Assembly: GCF_001458355.1 (NCBI RefSeq)
Contig: NZ_CYSA01000026.1
Location: 372,001 to 436,000, forward strand
Reading direction: 5' to 3'
Length of the DNA stretch: 64,000 bases
Source: Thalassovita gelatinovora
GTDB taxonomy: Bacteria; Pseudomonadota; Alphaproteobacteria; Rhodobacterales; Rhodobacteraceae
Shown here piece after piece: positions 24,603-32,540 of this stretch. The translations under genes and the position numbers were made by a program. The notes below the pieces were generated by a model, which worked only from the letters and a program-made list of their open reading frames with translations, ran no database searches and had not been told where the DNA came from. The first letter of the stretch is position 1. Every line of letters starts with the position of its first letter.

Positions 24603-26648
24603 ATGTCCACAGATCCCCTTCTTCAACCCTATCAGCTTAAGCATCTGACGCTTCGCAACCGGATCATGACGACCAGTCACGAACCGGCCTATCCCGAGGA
24701 CGGGATGCCCAAGGAACGCTATGCTGCCTATCACGCGGAACGGGCCAAAGCGGGGGTGGCGCTGGCGATGACGGCCGGGTCCGCTGCGGTTTCCAAGGAC
24801 AGCCCGCCGGTGTTCAACAACATCCTGGCCTACAAGGACGAGGTGGTGCCGTGGATCCGAAACCTGACGGATGCGTGCCATGACCATGGCTGCGCGGTGA
24901 TGATCCAGCTGACCCATCTTGGCCGCCGCACCGGCTGGGCCAAGGGCGATTGGCTGCCGTCAGTGTCGTCGTCGAAACATCGTGAACCGGCACACCGTAT
25001 GTTTCCCAAACTGGCCGAAGATTGGGACATCGAGCGGATCATCAGCGATTTTGCCGATGCCACCGAACGGATGCGGGCGGGTGGAATGGATGGGGTGGAA
25101 TTGCAGGTTTATGGCCACCTTCTCGATCAGTTCTGGTCGCCGCTGACCAACGATCTGGACGGCCCGTATGGCGGTCAGACGCTTGCAAGCCGGATGCAGC
25201 TGCTGAACGACGTGTTGGCGGGCATTCGCAACCGCGTTGGCGACGATTTCATCATCGGCCTGCGCTATACAGCAGACGAAGATCAAGTCGGCGGCATTAC
25301 CCCGCAGGACGGCATCGAGATGTCCAAGCTTCTGGCCGAAAGCGGCAAGGTCGATTTTCTCAACGTGGTACGCGGGCGGATCCATACCGATCCGGCAATG
25401 ACCGATCTCATTCCGGTGCAGGGTATGAAAAACGCGCCGCACTTGGATTTCGCGGGCGCGGTGAAGAAAGCCACCGGCATGCCGACCTTCCACGCCGCGA
25501 AAATCCCCGATGTGGCCACCGCCCGGCACGCCGTCGCCGCCGGGTTGCTGGATATGGTGGGGATGACCCGGGCCCATATGGCCGACCCGCATATCGTCAG
25601 GAAAATCATCGAAGGGCGCGAAGGTGACATCCGCCCCTGCGTCGGGGCCACGTTCTGTCTGGACCGGATTTATGCGGCGGGCGATGCCTTGTGCATTCAC
25701 AACGCCGCAACCGGGCGTGAATTGTCGATGCCGCATGACATCGCCGCCGCCGAGACCCGTAATAAAGTGGTGATCGTCGGGGCCGGCCCTGCCGGTCTGG
25801 AAGCGGCCCGCGTTGCCGCTGAGCGTGGTCATGCTGTCACCGTGTTCGAAGCCCAGCCCGATCCGGGCGGTCAGATCCGCTTGACGGCCAGAAACGACCG
25901 CCGCCGCGACATGATTTCGATCATCGACTGGCGGATGGCGCAATGCGCCGCCCGCGATGTGGAATTCCGTTTCAACAGCTGGGCCGAGGCTGCGGATGTT
26001 ACCGCGCTCGACCCGGATGTCGTGATCGTGGCCACCGGCGGTTTACCCAATACCGAACTGTACGAATCCGGCAAGCAACAGGACCTGGTTGTCACCGCGT
26101 GGGATCTCATCGCGGGGGATGTAAAACCGGGACAAAACGTTCTGATCTATGACGAAAGCGGCGATCACCCCGGCCTGATGGCCGCCGAAGTTGCGGCCAA
26201 GGCAGGCGCCAGCGTCGAGGTGATGACCCCCGACCGGATGTTCGCCCCCGACATCATGGCGATGAACCTTGTGCCCTATATGCGTGAATTGCAGGACCGG
26301 GACGTGACCTTTACGGTCGCGCGCCGACTTTTGGACGTGACCCGAGACGGCAATCAGCTCAGAGCAAAAATCGGCACGGATTACAGCGCTTTCACCAGTG
26401 AAAAGACCTTTGATCAGGTGGTCGTGAATTATGGCACCATGCCGCTGGACGATCTGTATTTCGATCTCAAGCCGGACTCTTCCAACGGTGGCGCGGTCGA
26501 TTACGATGCGTTGATCGCAGGTGAACGCCAACAGATCCTGCGCAACGCAGAAGGCCGGTTTCAACTGTTCCGCATTGGCGATGCGGTCAGCGCCCGAAAT
26601 ACCCATGCCGCGATTTATGACGCGTTGCGATTGATGAAAGACATCTAG
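24603..26648 (+). CDS. FMN/FAD/4Fe-4S demethylase, N-methylproline or dimethylglycine-type (OYE/TMADH family)
   Basis: 681 residues. The N-terminal TIM barrel of the Old Yellow Enzyme family (residues 1-360) binds FMN. Cysteines in CVGATFCLDRIYAAGDALC suggest a 4Fe-4S cluster, although spacing differs from trimethylamine dehydrogenase. The C-terminal half has two Rossmann motifs, starting KVVIVGAGPAGLEAARVAAERG. The roseobacter relatives I recall are annotated as N-methylproline (stachydrine) demethylases. Substrate is therefore probably a methylated amine, not proven. A TetR gene is divergent upstream. Confidence 0.87.
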   Translation: MSTDPLLQPYQLKHLTLRNRIMTTSHEPAYPEDGMPKERYAAYHAERAKAGVALAMTAGSAAVSKDSPPVFNNILAYKDEVVPWIRNLTDACHDHGCAVMIQLTHLGRRTGWAKGDWLPSVSSSKHREPAHRMFPKLAEDWDIERIISDFADATERMRAGGMDGVELQVYGHLLDQFWSPLTNDLDGPYGGQTLASRMQLLNDVLAGIRNRVGDDFIIGLRYTADEDQVGGITPQDGIEMSKLLAESGKVDFLNVVRGRIHTDPAMTDLIPVQGMKNAPHLDFAGAVKKATGMPTFHAAKIPDVATARHAVAAGLLDMVGMTRAHMADPHIVRKIIEGREGDIRPCVGATFCLDRIYAAGDALCIHNAATGRELSMPHDIAAAETRNKVVIVGAGPAGLEAARVAAERGHAVTVFEAQPDPGGQIRLTARNDRRRDMISIIDWRMAQCAARDVEFRFNSWAEAADVTALDPDVVIVATGGLPNTELYESGKQQDLVVTAWDLIAGDVKPGQNVLIYDESGDHPGLMAAEVAAKAGASVEVMTPDRMFAPDIMAMNLVPYMRELQDRDVTFTVARRLLDVTRDGNQLRAKIGTDYSAFTSEKTFDQVVVNYGTMPLDDLYFDLKPDSSNGGAVDYDALIAGERQQILRNAEGRFQLFRIGDAVSARNTHAAIYDALRLMKDI

Positions 26649-26857
26649 GGCGGCCACGATTTCCCGATGCCGGTCTGCGCCCCCCGCAACGCGACGGCGG
26701 AGGGCCGTTGTTCTTCAGCGGTGCAGTGATCGACGTCCACGAGCGAAAAATGAAGTTTGTCAGCGCGCCCGACACCTGTTGACAAAGCCTGAAGGTCCAG
26801 AACGCGGCTGTCCGAAACCAATTGACAGCCAAGTTTACCGCCTCTTAGGCTCATTCA

Positions 26858-27610
26858 ATGGCACGAAACGACAATACCTATCCAAGTCTTGTTCTGTCGG
26901 CTTTGAGTATCAACCTTGCCGTCCTCGTCGCTTTTGTTTTTCTTACAGTCCTGCAATTTGACCAATTGCGATCCGGGTTGGAGCAGGAACGTTTGAGAGT
27001 CGTGGCGGACCGTGCCGCGGAGCCTTTGGCATCAGCCGCGATGATTGGTTTGAACTTATCATCCGTGCGCAATCTTGATGCCGTGCTGGAACGTGCGCGG
27101 CAGGCAGATCAAGCGATCAATTCCCTGTATGTCATCGATCAGAACGGCACTATCGTTGTCAGCACGGCCGGCGATCACCCCGGCACCGTCGGCCCTGAGA
27201 CCCTGCGCCGCCTTGGTGACGGCGCGGCGACTGCCAGCTACAAGGAGAATGGCGATTATCGCTACCTCGTAACCTTCAAGCGCCTCAGCGGCGATGTCGC
27301 GGGCGGTTTGTTGATGGAATATTCCGGTGCGGCGGCAAACACATCCGTCTGGGCCATGACCGGGCGGCTTGCCACGGCAGCCTTGATTTTCTGCTTGATC
27401 AGCGGCGCATTCTTAGCCGTGTTGATCCAAAGGGTTTTGCGCGGCGAGAGCCGGATCGACCAAGTGTTTTTGTCCGGATATGCAACCGGGTTGCGCGGGC
27501 TTTGGCGAGGCGAAGACGGAATGCCTGTTGACCCGGATGGGGACGACATCGCACGCGCCATGCGCGAAGCCGACGAAAGGTATATGGTTGCGAAGGGTGT
27601 GGAATCTTGA
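26858..27610 (+). CDS. two-TM sensor-like membrane protein without output domain
   Basis: 250 residues. TM1 (about 11-33) and TM2 (about 167-190) enclose a 130-residue periplasmic region that looks like a single Cache/PAS-like sensor (NSLYVIDQNGTIVVSTAGDHPG is the typical strand pattern). The cytoplasmic tail of about 60 residues resembles a partial HAMP linker but carries no kinase, cyclase or chemotaxis domain. A TTGACA box at 26822-26827 with a weak -10 at 26846 would place transcription start close to the ATG. It overlaps the next gene by 4 bases (TTGA), so the two are translated together. Function unknown. Confidence 0.8.
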   Translation: MARNDNTYPSLVLSALSINLAVLVAFVFLTVLQFDQLRSGLEQERLRVVADRAAEPLASAAMIGLNLSSVRNLDAVLERARQADQAINSLYVIDQNGTIVVSTAGDHPGTVGPETLRRLGDGAATASYKENGDYRYLVTFKRLSGDVAGGLLMEYSGAAANTSVWAMTGRLATAALIFCLISGAFLAVLIQRVLRGESRIDQVFLSGYATGLRGLWRGEDGMPVDPDGDDIARAMREADERYMVAKGVES

Positions 27611-29502
27611 CGACACCCGGCATGCCCACCGCGAATGGTCTTCGTCTGCGCGTGACGATGGCCTTGGTGGTGATCATTGCCGTGACCGTGGCGGCGTTTT
27701 CGGTGGTGACGTTCCGCACCTTCGACGAGGCGATCGTGCCGGAGCTTCGGCAGCGAACAAAGATACTCGGGACGATGCTTCGGGACGATTTGCAGCGCAC
27801 GCTCGAACTGGGAATTCCAATCGAAGCGGTTGCCGGTTTCGGTGAAAAGGCCGCTGAAATCGTCGATGATTTCCCAGAGGTGCAGCGGGTTCGGATCGTG
27901 TCGTCTACTGGTGCGGTCCTTGTCGATATAAATCACGAAGAGGCAAATGCGCCTTTGAAAACCGATCCGGGCTTGCAGGTATGGAGCCATGATTTCCCGG
28001 TGCTTGTCGGCAATAAGATCGCAGCAGAAATCGAACTGACCGGCAACCCGCGCCTGATCGAAACACGCCTGCTGCGGGCCTTGATGGATATTGCCGTGAT
28101 CGCATTTGCGATCATTCTGCTTGGGGTCGAAATGATCCTTGCTCTCGCGGCGCGCACTATCTGGCTGCCGCGTGAAACGGTCACCCGATTGCTGGAGGAT
28201 CAGCGCCATGGCCGTTTTGACCGCGTGATCGAGGTGCCGCCCAACGGTCCATTGGCGCAGATGGCAGAGCGATTGAACGACCGCGCGATACATCTTGCGC
28301 AAAACGGCACCGCGCCGACGCGACTTCAGGTATCGTTGCCGGTGAGCGCGCGCCTGCCGGTGTTCCTGCTTGCGCTTGGCACCGAGACGACGGCTTCGTT
28401 TTTGCCGATCCTGGCCGGAAGCGTCGAACGCCCGGAGGCAATCACCGCACCCGTTGCCGCTGCGTTGCCCCTGGTCTTCTATCTTCTGAGCGCAGCGATT
28501 TTGGGACCGATTGCAGGACGTTTGGGGCGCAGGATCGGTCCGAAGCGAGCGTTTTCCTGGTCGGTCCTTCCGATCCTGGTGGGGCTTGTGGTGATGGCCT
28601 TTTCCGCGAACCTGCTGGGGATTGCGCTTGGCCGGATGGCCGTTGGTGGCGGCTACACCCTGGCTGTTTCTGCCTGTTCAGCCTTCATGCTACGCGCCGG
28701 AGGGCGCACGATTGCGACCCAGATGCAGGCGTCTCTCAACACGGCGCTGTTCGGCGGGGTTCTGGCCGGGTCGGTTATCGGGGGCATCGCCGCCTTTGAA
28801 GCGGGGTACGTGGTCGCGATCCTGCTTGGGGCCGGGGCGGTTCTGGCGGCTTATCCGGTGGCGCGCTGGGGCCTGTCCGGTCCGGCCGGACAGGTGCGCA
28901 AGCTTCAGCCTGTCGCGATAGACGATACCGCAAACCGCCGGGCGTTCGTGATGTTCGTCGCGTTTCTGGCAGTACCGGCAAGCGCAAGCACCGCGATGGT
29001 GATCTGGTATCTCGTGCCGCTGGTCCTGACGGCAGAGGGGTTCGACGCGGCCATGATCGCCCGGATCGTGATGCTGTATTATCTCGCTGCAATATTGATT
29101 GCTCCGCTTGCCAGCCATGTCTGCGCGGCGGCAAGGATCAGTGACCGGCTTGCCGCGATGGGCGGCGCGGGAGTGGCCGCGGGCACCCTGATCGGTGCCG
29201 GTGCCGACACACTGTCTCCGATCGCTATGGTCGCTTTGCTGGGCGTGGGACACGCGGTGCTGCGGGCACCGCTTTACGCTCTGGTGGTGCGGGCCATCGG
29301 ACAGCACACGGAATGGATCGACCATTTTCGCGTGGCTGAAAGACTTGGCGCGGTCGCGGCCTTCGCCACGGCAACGCTGTTTTTGGGGCGGGACAATCCT
29401 GCGGCCATCTATGCCGTTCTGGGAACACTATCATTGGCAGGGCTTGTCCTTATCGTCATACTTACCCCTACCACGACCAAACAAAGGGTATCACGAACAT
29501 GA
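27607..29502 (+). CDS. sensor-like module fused to MFS transporter
   Basis: 631 residues. TM1 (about 14-36), a 120-residue periplasmic Cache-like domain (with VQRVRIVSSTGAVLVDINHE), TM2 (about 161-186) and a HAMP-like cytoplasmic segment (187-238) are followed by a major facilitator domain from about 245 with around twelve helices. The MFS loop 2-3 motif is visible (GPIAGRLGRRIGPKRAF). The start is a TTG overlapping the upstream stop; ATG 27622 is an alternative. The architecture suggests transport gated by, or coupled to, periplasmic ligand binding. That is inference; I know of no characterised member. Confidence 0.82.
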   Translation: MTTPGMPTANGLRLRVTMALVVIIAVTVAAFSVVTFRTFDEAIVPELRQRTKILGTMLRDDLQRTLELGIPIEAVAGFGEKAAEIVDDFPEVQRVRIVSSTGAVLVDINHEEANAPLKTDPGLQVWSHDFPVLVGNKIAAEIELTGNPRLIETRLLRALMDIAVIAFAIILLGVEMILALAARTIWLPRETVTRLLEDQRHGRFDRVIEVPPNGPLAQMAERLNDRAIHLAQNGTAPTRLQVSLPVSARLPVFLLALGTETTASFLPILAGSVERPEAITAPVAAALPLVFYLLSAAILGPIAGRLGRRIGPKRAFSWSVLPILVGLVVMAFSANLLGIALGRMAVGGGYTLAVSACSAFMLRAGGRTIATQMQASLNTALFGGVLAGSVIGGIAAFEAGYVVAILLGAGAVLAAYPVARWGLSGPAGQVRKLQPVAIDDTANRRAFVMFVAFLAVPASASTAMVIWYLVPLVLTAEGFDAAMIARIVMLYYLAAILIAPLASHVCAAARISDRLAAMGGAGVAAGTLIGAGADTLSPIAMVALLGVGHAVLRAPLYALVVRAIGQHTEWIDHFRVAERLGAVAAFATATLFLGRDNPAAIYAVLGTLSLAGLVLIVILTPTTTKQRVSRT

Positions 29503-30497
29503 GAACCCCGAGATTGCTTCCCCTGATCCTGCCCCTTTTCATGGCGGTGTCCTGTCCTGCCCAAGCAAGTGAACAGACCGTTTTCTTCGCCACATGGCGC
29601 GGCTGCGAAGAAGCCTGTCAGGGGGCTAAAGACGCCCTTGCCAGCGCCGCGCCAGATGTCGAAATCCTGCAATTTGATGCCGGGGGCGACCGGAGCCGCT
29701 TGCAGGGGGTGGTCGAGGAAGCCCGGTCAAGGGATGTGGACCTGATTATTTCATGGGGCACCAGCGTCACCCTTGCAACCGCAGGAACGCTTGCCGATCT
29801 GGCAGACCCGTCCTTCAATCACGATATCCCGCAGGTTTTCATGATCGTTGCCGATCCGGTCGGGTCCGGGATTATTGAAAGCCTTGATGCGACGGGACGC
29901 GACAACCTTACCGGCACATATAACCGTGTGCCGGAACGCGTGACCGTTGAAACGCTCAGGCGGGTTTTGCCGAAAATGGACACATTGGGGCTGCTTTATA
30001 ATCCGAACGAAAAGAATTCGGCGCTCAAACGGGATGAACTGGCAGACCTGCTGCCCCGGTTGGGGGTGACTTTGATCGACCGCGCCTTCGCGCTGACCGA
30101 CGACGGGACGCCGACCGTCGAGGATATCGGCGATCAGATCAGACGGATCAAAGAGGCGGGTGCCGACGCGATATATGTCGGCAGTTCGTCTTTTCTTCGA
30201 TCCAATGCCGCAATTTTCGGGGCGGCAGCCAAGAGCGCGAAGCTTCCGGTGATCAGCCCATATGAGGAGATGGTGCAAAACGGCCATGCGCTTATTTCGG
30301 TCGCCGCGCGGTATTACGATGTAGGGCAGCTCGCCGGGCAACGGGCCGCGGCCATTCTGGTCGACGGTGCCCGCCCGGGATCGCTACCGGTTGCGAAAAT
30401 GGAAAATTTTGCGCTGACAATCAATCTGAGTTTCGCGCGCGAAATCGACGTTTGGCCCCCAGTTGACCTGCTCGACTTTGCCGATGTGGTCAAATGA
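29499..30497 (+). CDS. periplasmic binding protein, ABC_sub_bind (PF04392) type
   Basis: 332 residues with a signal peptide (cleavage after about residue 23, AQA-SEQ). The two-lobed fold resembles family PF04392 (TrpX-like): IISWGTSVTLATAGTLAD, FMIVADPVGSGIIESL and GLLYNPNEKNSALKRDEL are typical. No ABC permease or ATPase is nearby; instead it overlaps the sensor-MFS gene by 4 bases (ATGA). It may present a ligand to the Cache-like domains of the two upstream membrane proteins. That role is inferred from the operon. Confidence 0.87.
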   Translation: MRTPRLLPLILPLFMAVSCPAQASEQTVFFATWRGCEEACQGAKDALASAAPDVEILQFDAGGDRSRLQGVVEEARSRDVDLIISWGTSVTLATAGTLADLADPSFNHDIPQVFMIVADPVGSGIIESLDATGRDNLTGTYNRVPERVTVETLRRVLPKMDTLGLLYNPNEKNSALKRDELADLLPRLGVTLIDRAFALTDDGTPTVEDIGDQIRRIKEAGADAIYVGSSSFLRSNAAIFGAAAKSAKLPVISPYEEMVQNGHALISVAARYYDVGQLAGQRAAAILVDGARPGSLPVAKMENFALTINLSFAREIDVWPPVDLLDFADVVK

Positions 30498-30675
30498 AAA
30501 TGGCCGTTTGCAAGCACGCAGGTCGCCTTGACAAAATAACCTGATTTTTTCGGTATGGACGGTTTTGGGAAATATTGCAGCGGCTTGAAACCCTGCAAAT
30601 CCGGGCTTGGTTGAATGCCGTATAGATCGACAATTTGCCGTTATTTTTTTACCGAATGAACACGAAGGGCGCGCG

Positions 30676-31296
30676 TTACCGAGGGGAATTTTCGGTATCT
30701 GACGAAGCGCATTCAGACGAACCAGACAGAAGCCGTGATCCAGCAATTTGGCCCGCCCAGACCAAATCGAACGCCTTGGCAAGTGGAACGCTTTCGTCAT
30801 TTTCCCAAAGATGAATCGCCCGTGACATACAGCCGACCGCGTTGTCGGCAAGCGCCCCGGTGATGTGCGGGTCGTTCGCACGGTCGCACAGGCAAGCTAC
30901 CAGTTCATCGCGTTCCGCGATAAGGATGCGATCAAGCACACCGCTTGCTTTGTCATTCGAGTGAACGACCTTGCGCACCATGCGAAGGGTTGCTTCATCT
31001 TCGGCCAGTACCGCCATATGTCTGTCAAGAAACCGCTTCAGATCGACAGCGAGCGATGAAGTCCCCTCGCGCAGCGCCGCCTTGTCTGCTTCTTGGAACC
31101 CGGGCGGCACCCCGATGGCGGCCGCTTCCTTGTTGGGAAAATAGTTGAAAAAGGTGCGTGTGCTGATCCCTGCCGCCGCTGCGATCGCTTCGGTCGTTGT
31201 GTTTTCTAATCCCTGGGCGAGCGCCAAATTCAAAGTGGTTTTTTGGATATCGCGCGCAGTTTGCTGTCGCCGTCGCGTTCGTAACGGAAGTGTCAT
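30676..31296 (-). CDS. TetR-family repressor of the RND operon
   Basis: 206 residues. Helix-turn-helix at about residues 28-50 (TTTEAIAAAAGISTRTFFNYFPNKEAAA), followed by a helical ligand domain. It is divergent from the adaptor gene of the efflux operon with only 77 bases between starts, containing a spaced repeat. The likely job is repression of the pump, as with AcrR or NalC. Start chosen at ATG 31296; the frame is open to 31359 and no strong ribosome site distinguishes the two. Confidence 0.87.
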   Translation of the reverse strand: MTLPLRTRRRQQTARDIQKTTLNLALAQGLENTTTEAIAAAAGISTRTFFNYFPNKEAAAIGVPPGFQEADKAALREGTSSLAVDLKRFLDRHMAVLAEDEATLRMVRKVVHSNDKASGVLDRILIAERDELVACLCDRANDPHITGALADNAVGCMSRAIHLWENDESVPLAKAFDLVWAGQIAGSRLLSGSSECASSDTENSPR

Positions 31297-31305
31297 CGAA
31301 TAAAC

Positions 31306-31339
31306 TTTGCATACTGTGCAGTGTTTGCGTATTGAGCAG
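31306..31339. promoter_or_regulatory. candidate TetR operator, two 16-bp direct repeats
   Basis: TTTGCATACTGTGCAG (31306-31321) and TTTGCGTATTGAGCAG (31324-31339) match at 13 of 16 bases and are 18 bp apart, in the gap between the TetR and adaptor genes. Confidence 0.5.
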
Positions 31340-31373
31340 AATATAGGTGGGATAGTCAAGGGGCTTGAAGGCG

Positions 31374-32537
31374 ATGAAATCCGGCGTTTGGACGATTATT
31401 GGTGCCGTTGCTGCGTTTGCTGCATTCGCGTGTTCAGCGAACGCCCAAGGCGCACCTACGGGGCCGATTGAAGTAGGTGTCATTGAAACCATGATGCAGG
31501 ATGTGCCGCGGGTCGTGACCTTGCCGGGGCGTGCCGTCGCGTTTCAAGAAGTGGAAGTACGGCCCCGCGTGGGGGGCGTGATCGAAGAGATCCTTTACAC
31601 CCCGGGCCAGTCGCTTGCCGTTGGTGACCCGTTGTTCCGGATCGACGATTCGTCCTACCTCGCGGCTGTCGCTTCGGCGCGGGCGAATATGGCGACCGCG
31701 CAAGCCAATCTGCCGGTGGCGCAATCAGCGTCTGATCGTGCCGAAGAACTGTCTGGCCGTGGCTATACCGAAGCCGAAGTGGAATCCGCGCGGGCCAGTC
31801 TGGCTGAGGCCAAGGCGACAGTGGAATCCGTGAAGGCCGCGTTAGAATATGCGCAGACCGAACTGTCCTGGACGACAGTGACAAGCCCGATTTCGGGGCG
31901 CGCCGATGTTGCGACGGTTTCGGTCGGCGATCTGGTAACTGCCGGGCAGAGTGATGAGTTGACCACCATCGTTCGGGCGGACCCGATCTATGTCGACATG
32001 ATGGAAACCAGCGCCCGAATTCTGTCCAACCGCAAGGGTATCGACGAAGGCACCCTGACCCGGAACGACAACATTCAGGCGACCTTGCTTTTGGAAAACG
32101 GAGATGTGTATCGCGGCACCGGGCAGCTGGTGACGCCGGGGACCAGCGTATCGACAACCACCGGAACTGTGACTGTCCGGTTCCAGTTCGACAATCCCAA
32201 TCACATCGTCATTCCCGGCATGTTCCTGCGCGGCGAGATCATGATCGGCACCATGCGGGCCTATCTTGTACCGCAACGCGCTGCCACGCGCGGAAATTCC
32301 GGTCAGCTTACCGCATTCGTCGTTGGCGAAGACGGCACCGCGCAATCGGTGACCCTGACGGATGATGGCAGCTATCAGAATTCCTGGATCGTGCGGGAAG
32401 GGCTGAATGACGGCGACAAGCTGATCATCGACGGGCTGTCGTCCCTCAGGGCCGGGCAAGCGGTTATCCCGGTGGCCGCGACGATCGACGAAAACGGTAT
32501 CGCTCGCGACGCCACCACCAGCAGCGCAGAGAACTGA
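31374..32537 (+). CDS. RND efflux periplasmic adaptor (AcrA/MexA type)
   Basis: 387 residues. An export signal (MKSGVWTIIGAVAAFAAFAC, cleavage near SANA) precedes the barrel-sandwich start VVTLPGRAVAFQEVEVRPRVGG. A helical hairpin (ANMATAQANLPVAQSASDRAEEL) and the returning lipoyl half (SPISGRADVATVSVGDLV) follow. It links the inner-membrane pump to the outer-membrane channel. ATG 31374 is preferred over TTG 31365. The pump gene begins 4 bases after the stop. Confidence 0.93.
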   Translation: MKSGVWTIIGAVAAFAAFACSANAQGAPTGPIEVGVIETMMQDVPRVVTLPGRAVAFQEVEVRPRVGGVIEEILYTPGQSLAVGDPLFRIDDSSYLAAVASARANMATAQANLPVAQSASDRAEELSGRGYTEAEVESARASLAEAKATVESVKAALEYAQTELSWTTVTSPISGRADVATVSVGDLVTAGQSDELTTIVRADPIYVDMMETSARILSNRKGIDEGTLTRNDNIQATLLLENGDVYRGTGQLVTPGTSVSTTTGTVTVRFQFDNPNHIVIPGMFLRGEIMIGTMRAYLVPQRAATRGNSGQLTAFVVGEDGTAQSVTLTDDGSYQNSWIVREGLNDGDKLIIDGLSSLRAGQAVIPVAATIDENGIARDATTSSAEN

Positions 32538-32540
32538 GCC

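Noticed and set aside
26822-26857. Leaderless transcript for the sensor gene
   Set aside because: The TTGACA box and weak -10 would place the start at the ATG, but a TAGG sequence 8 bases upstream could be a ribosome site and the -10 is poor; not strong enough to claim.
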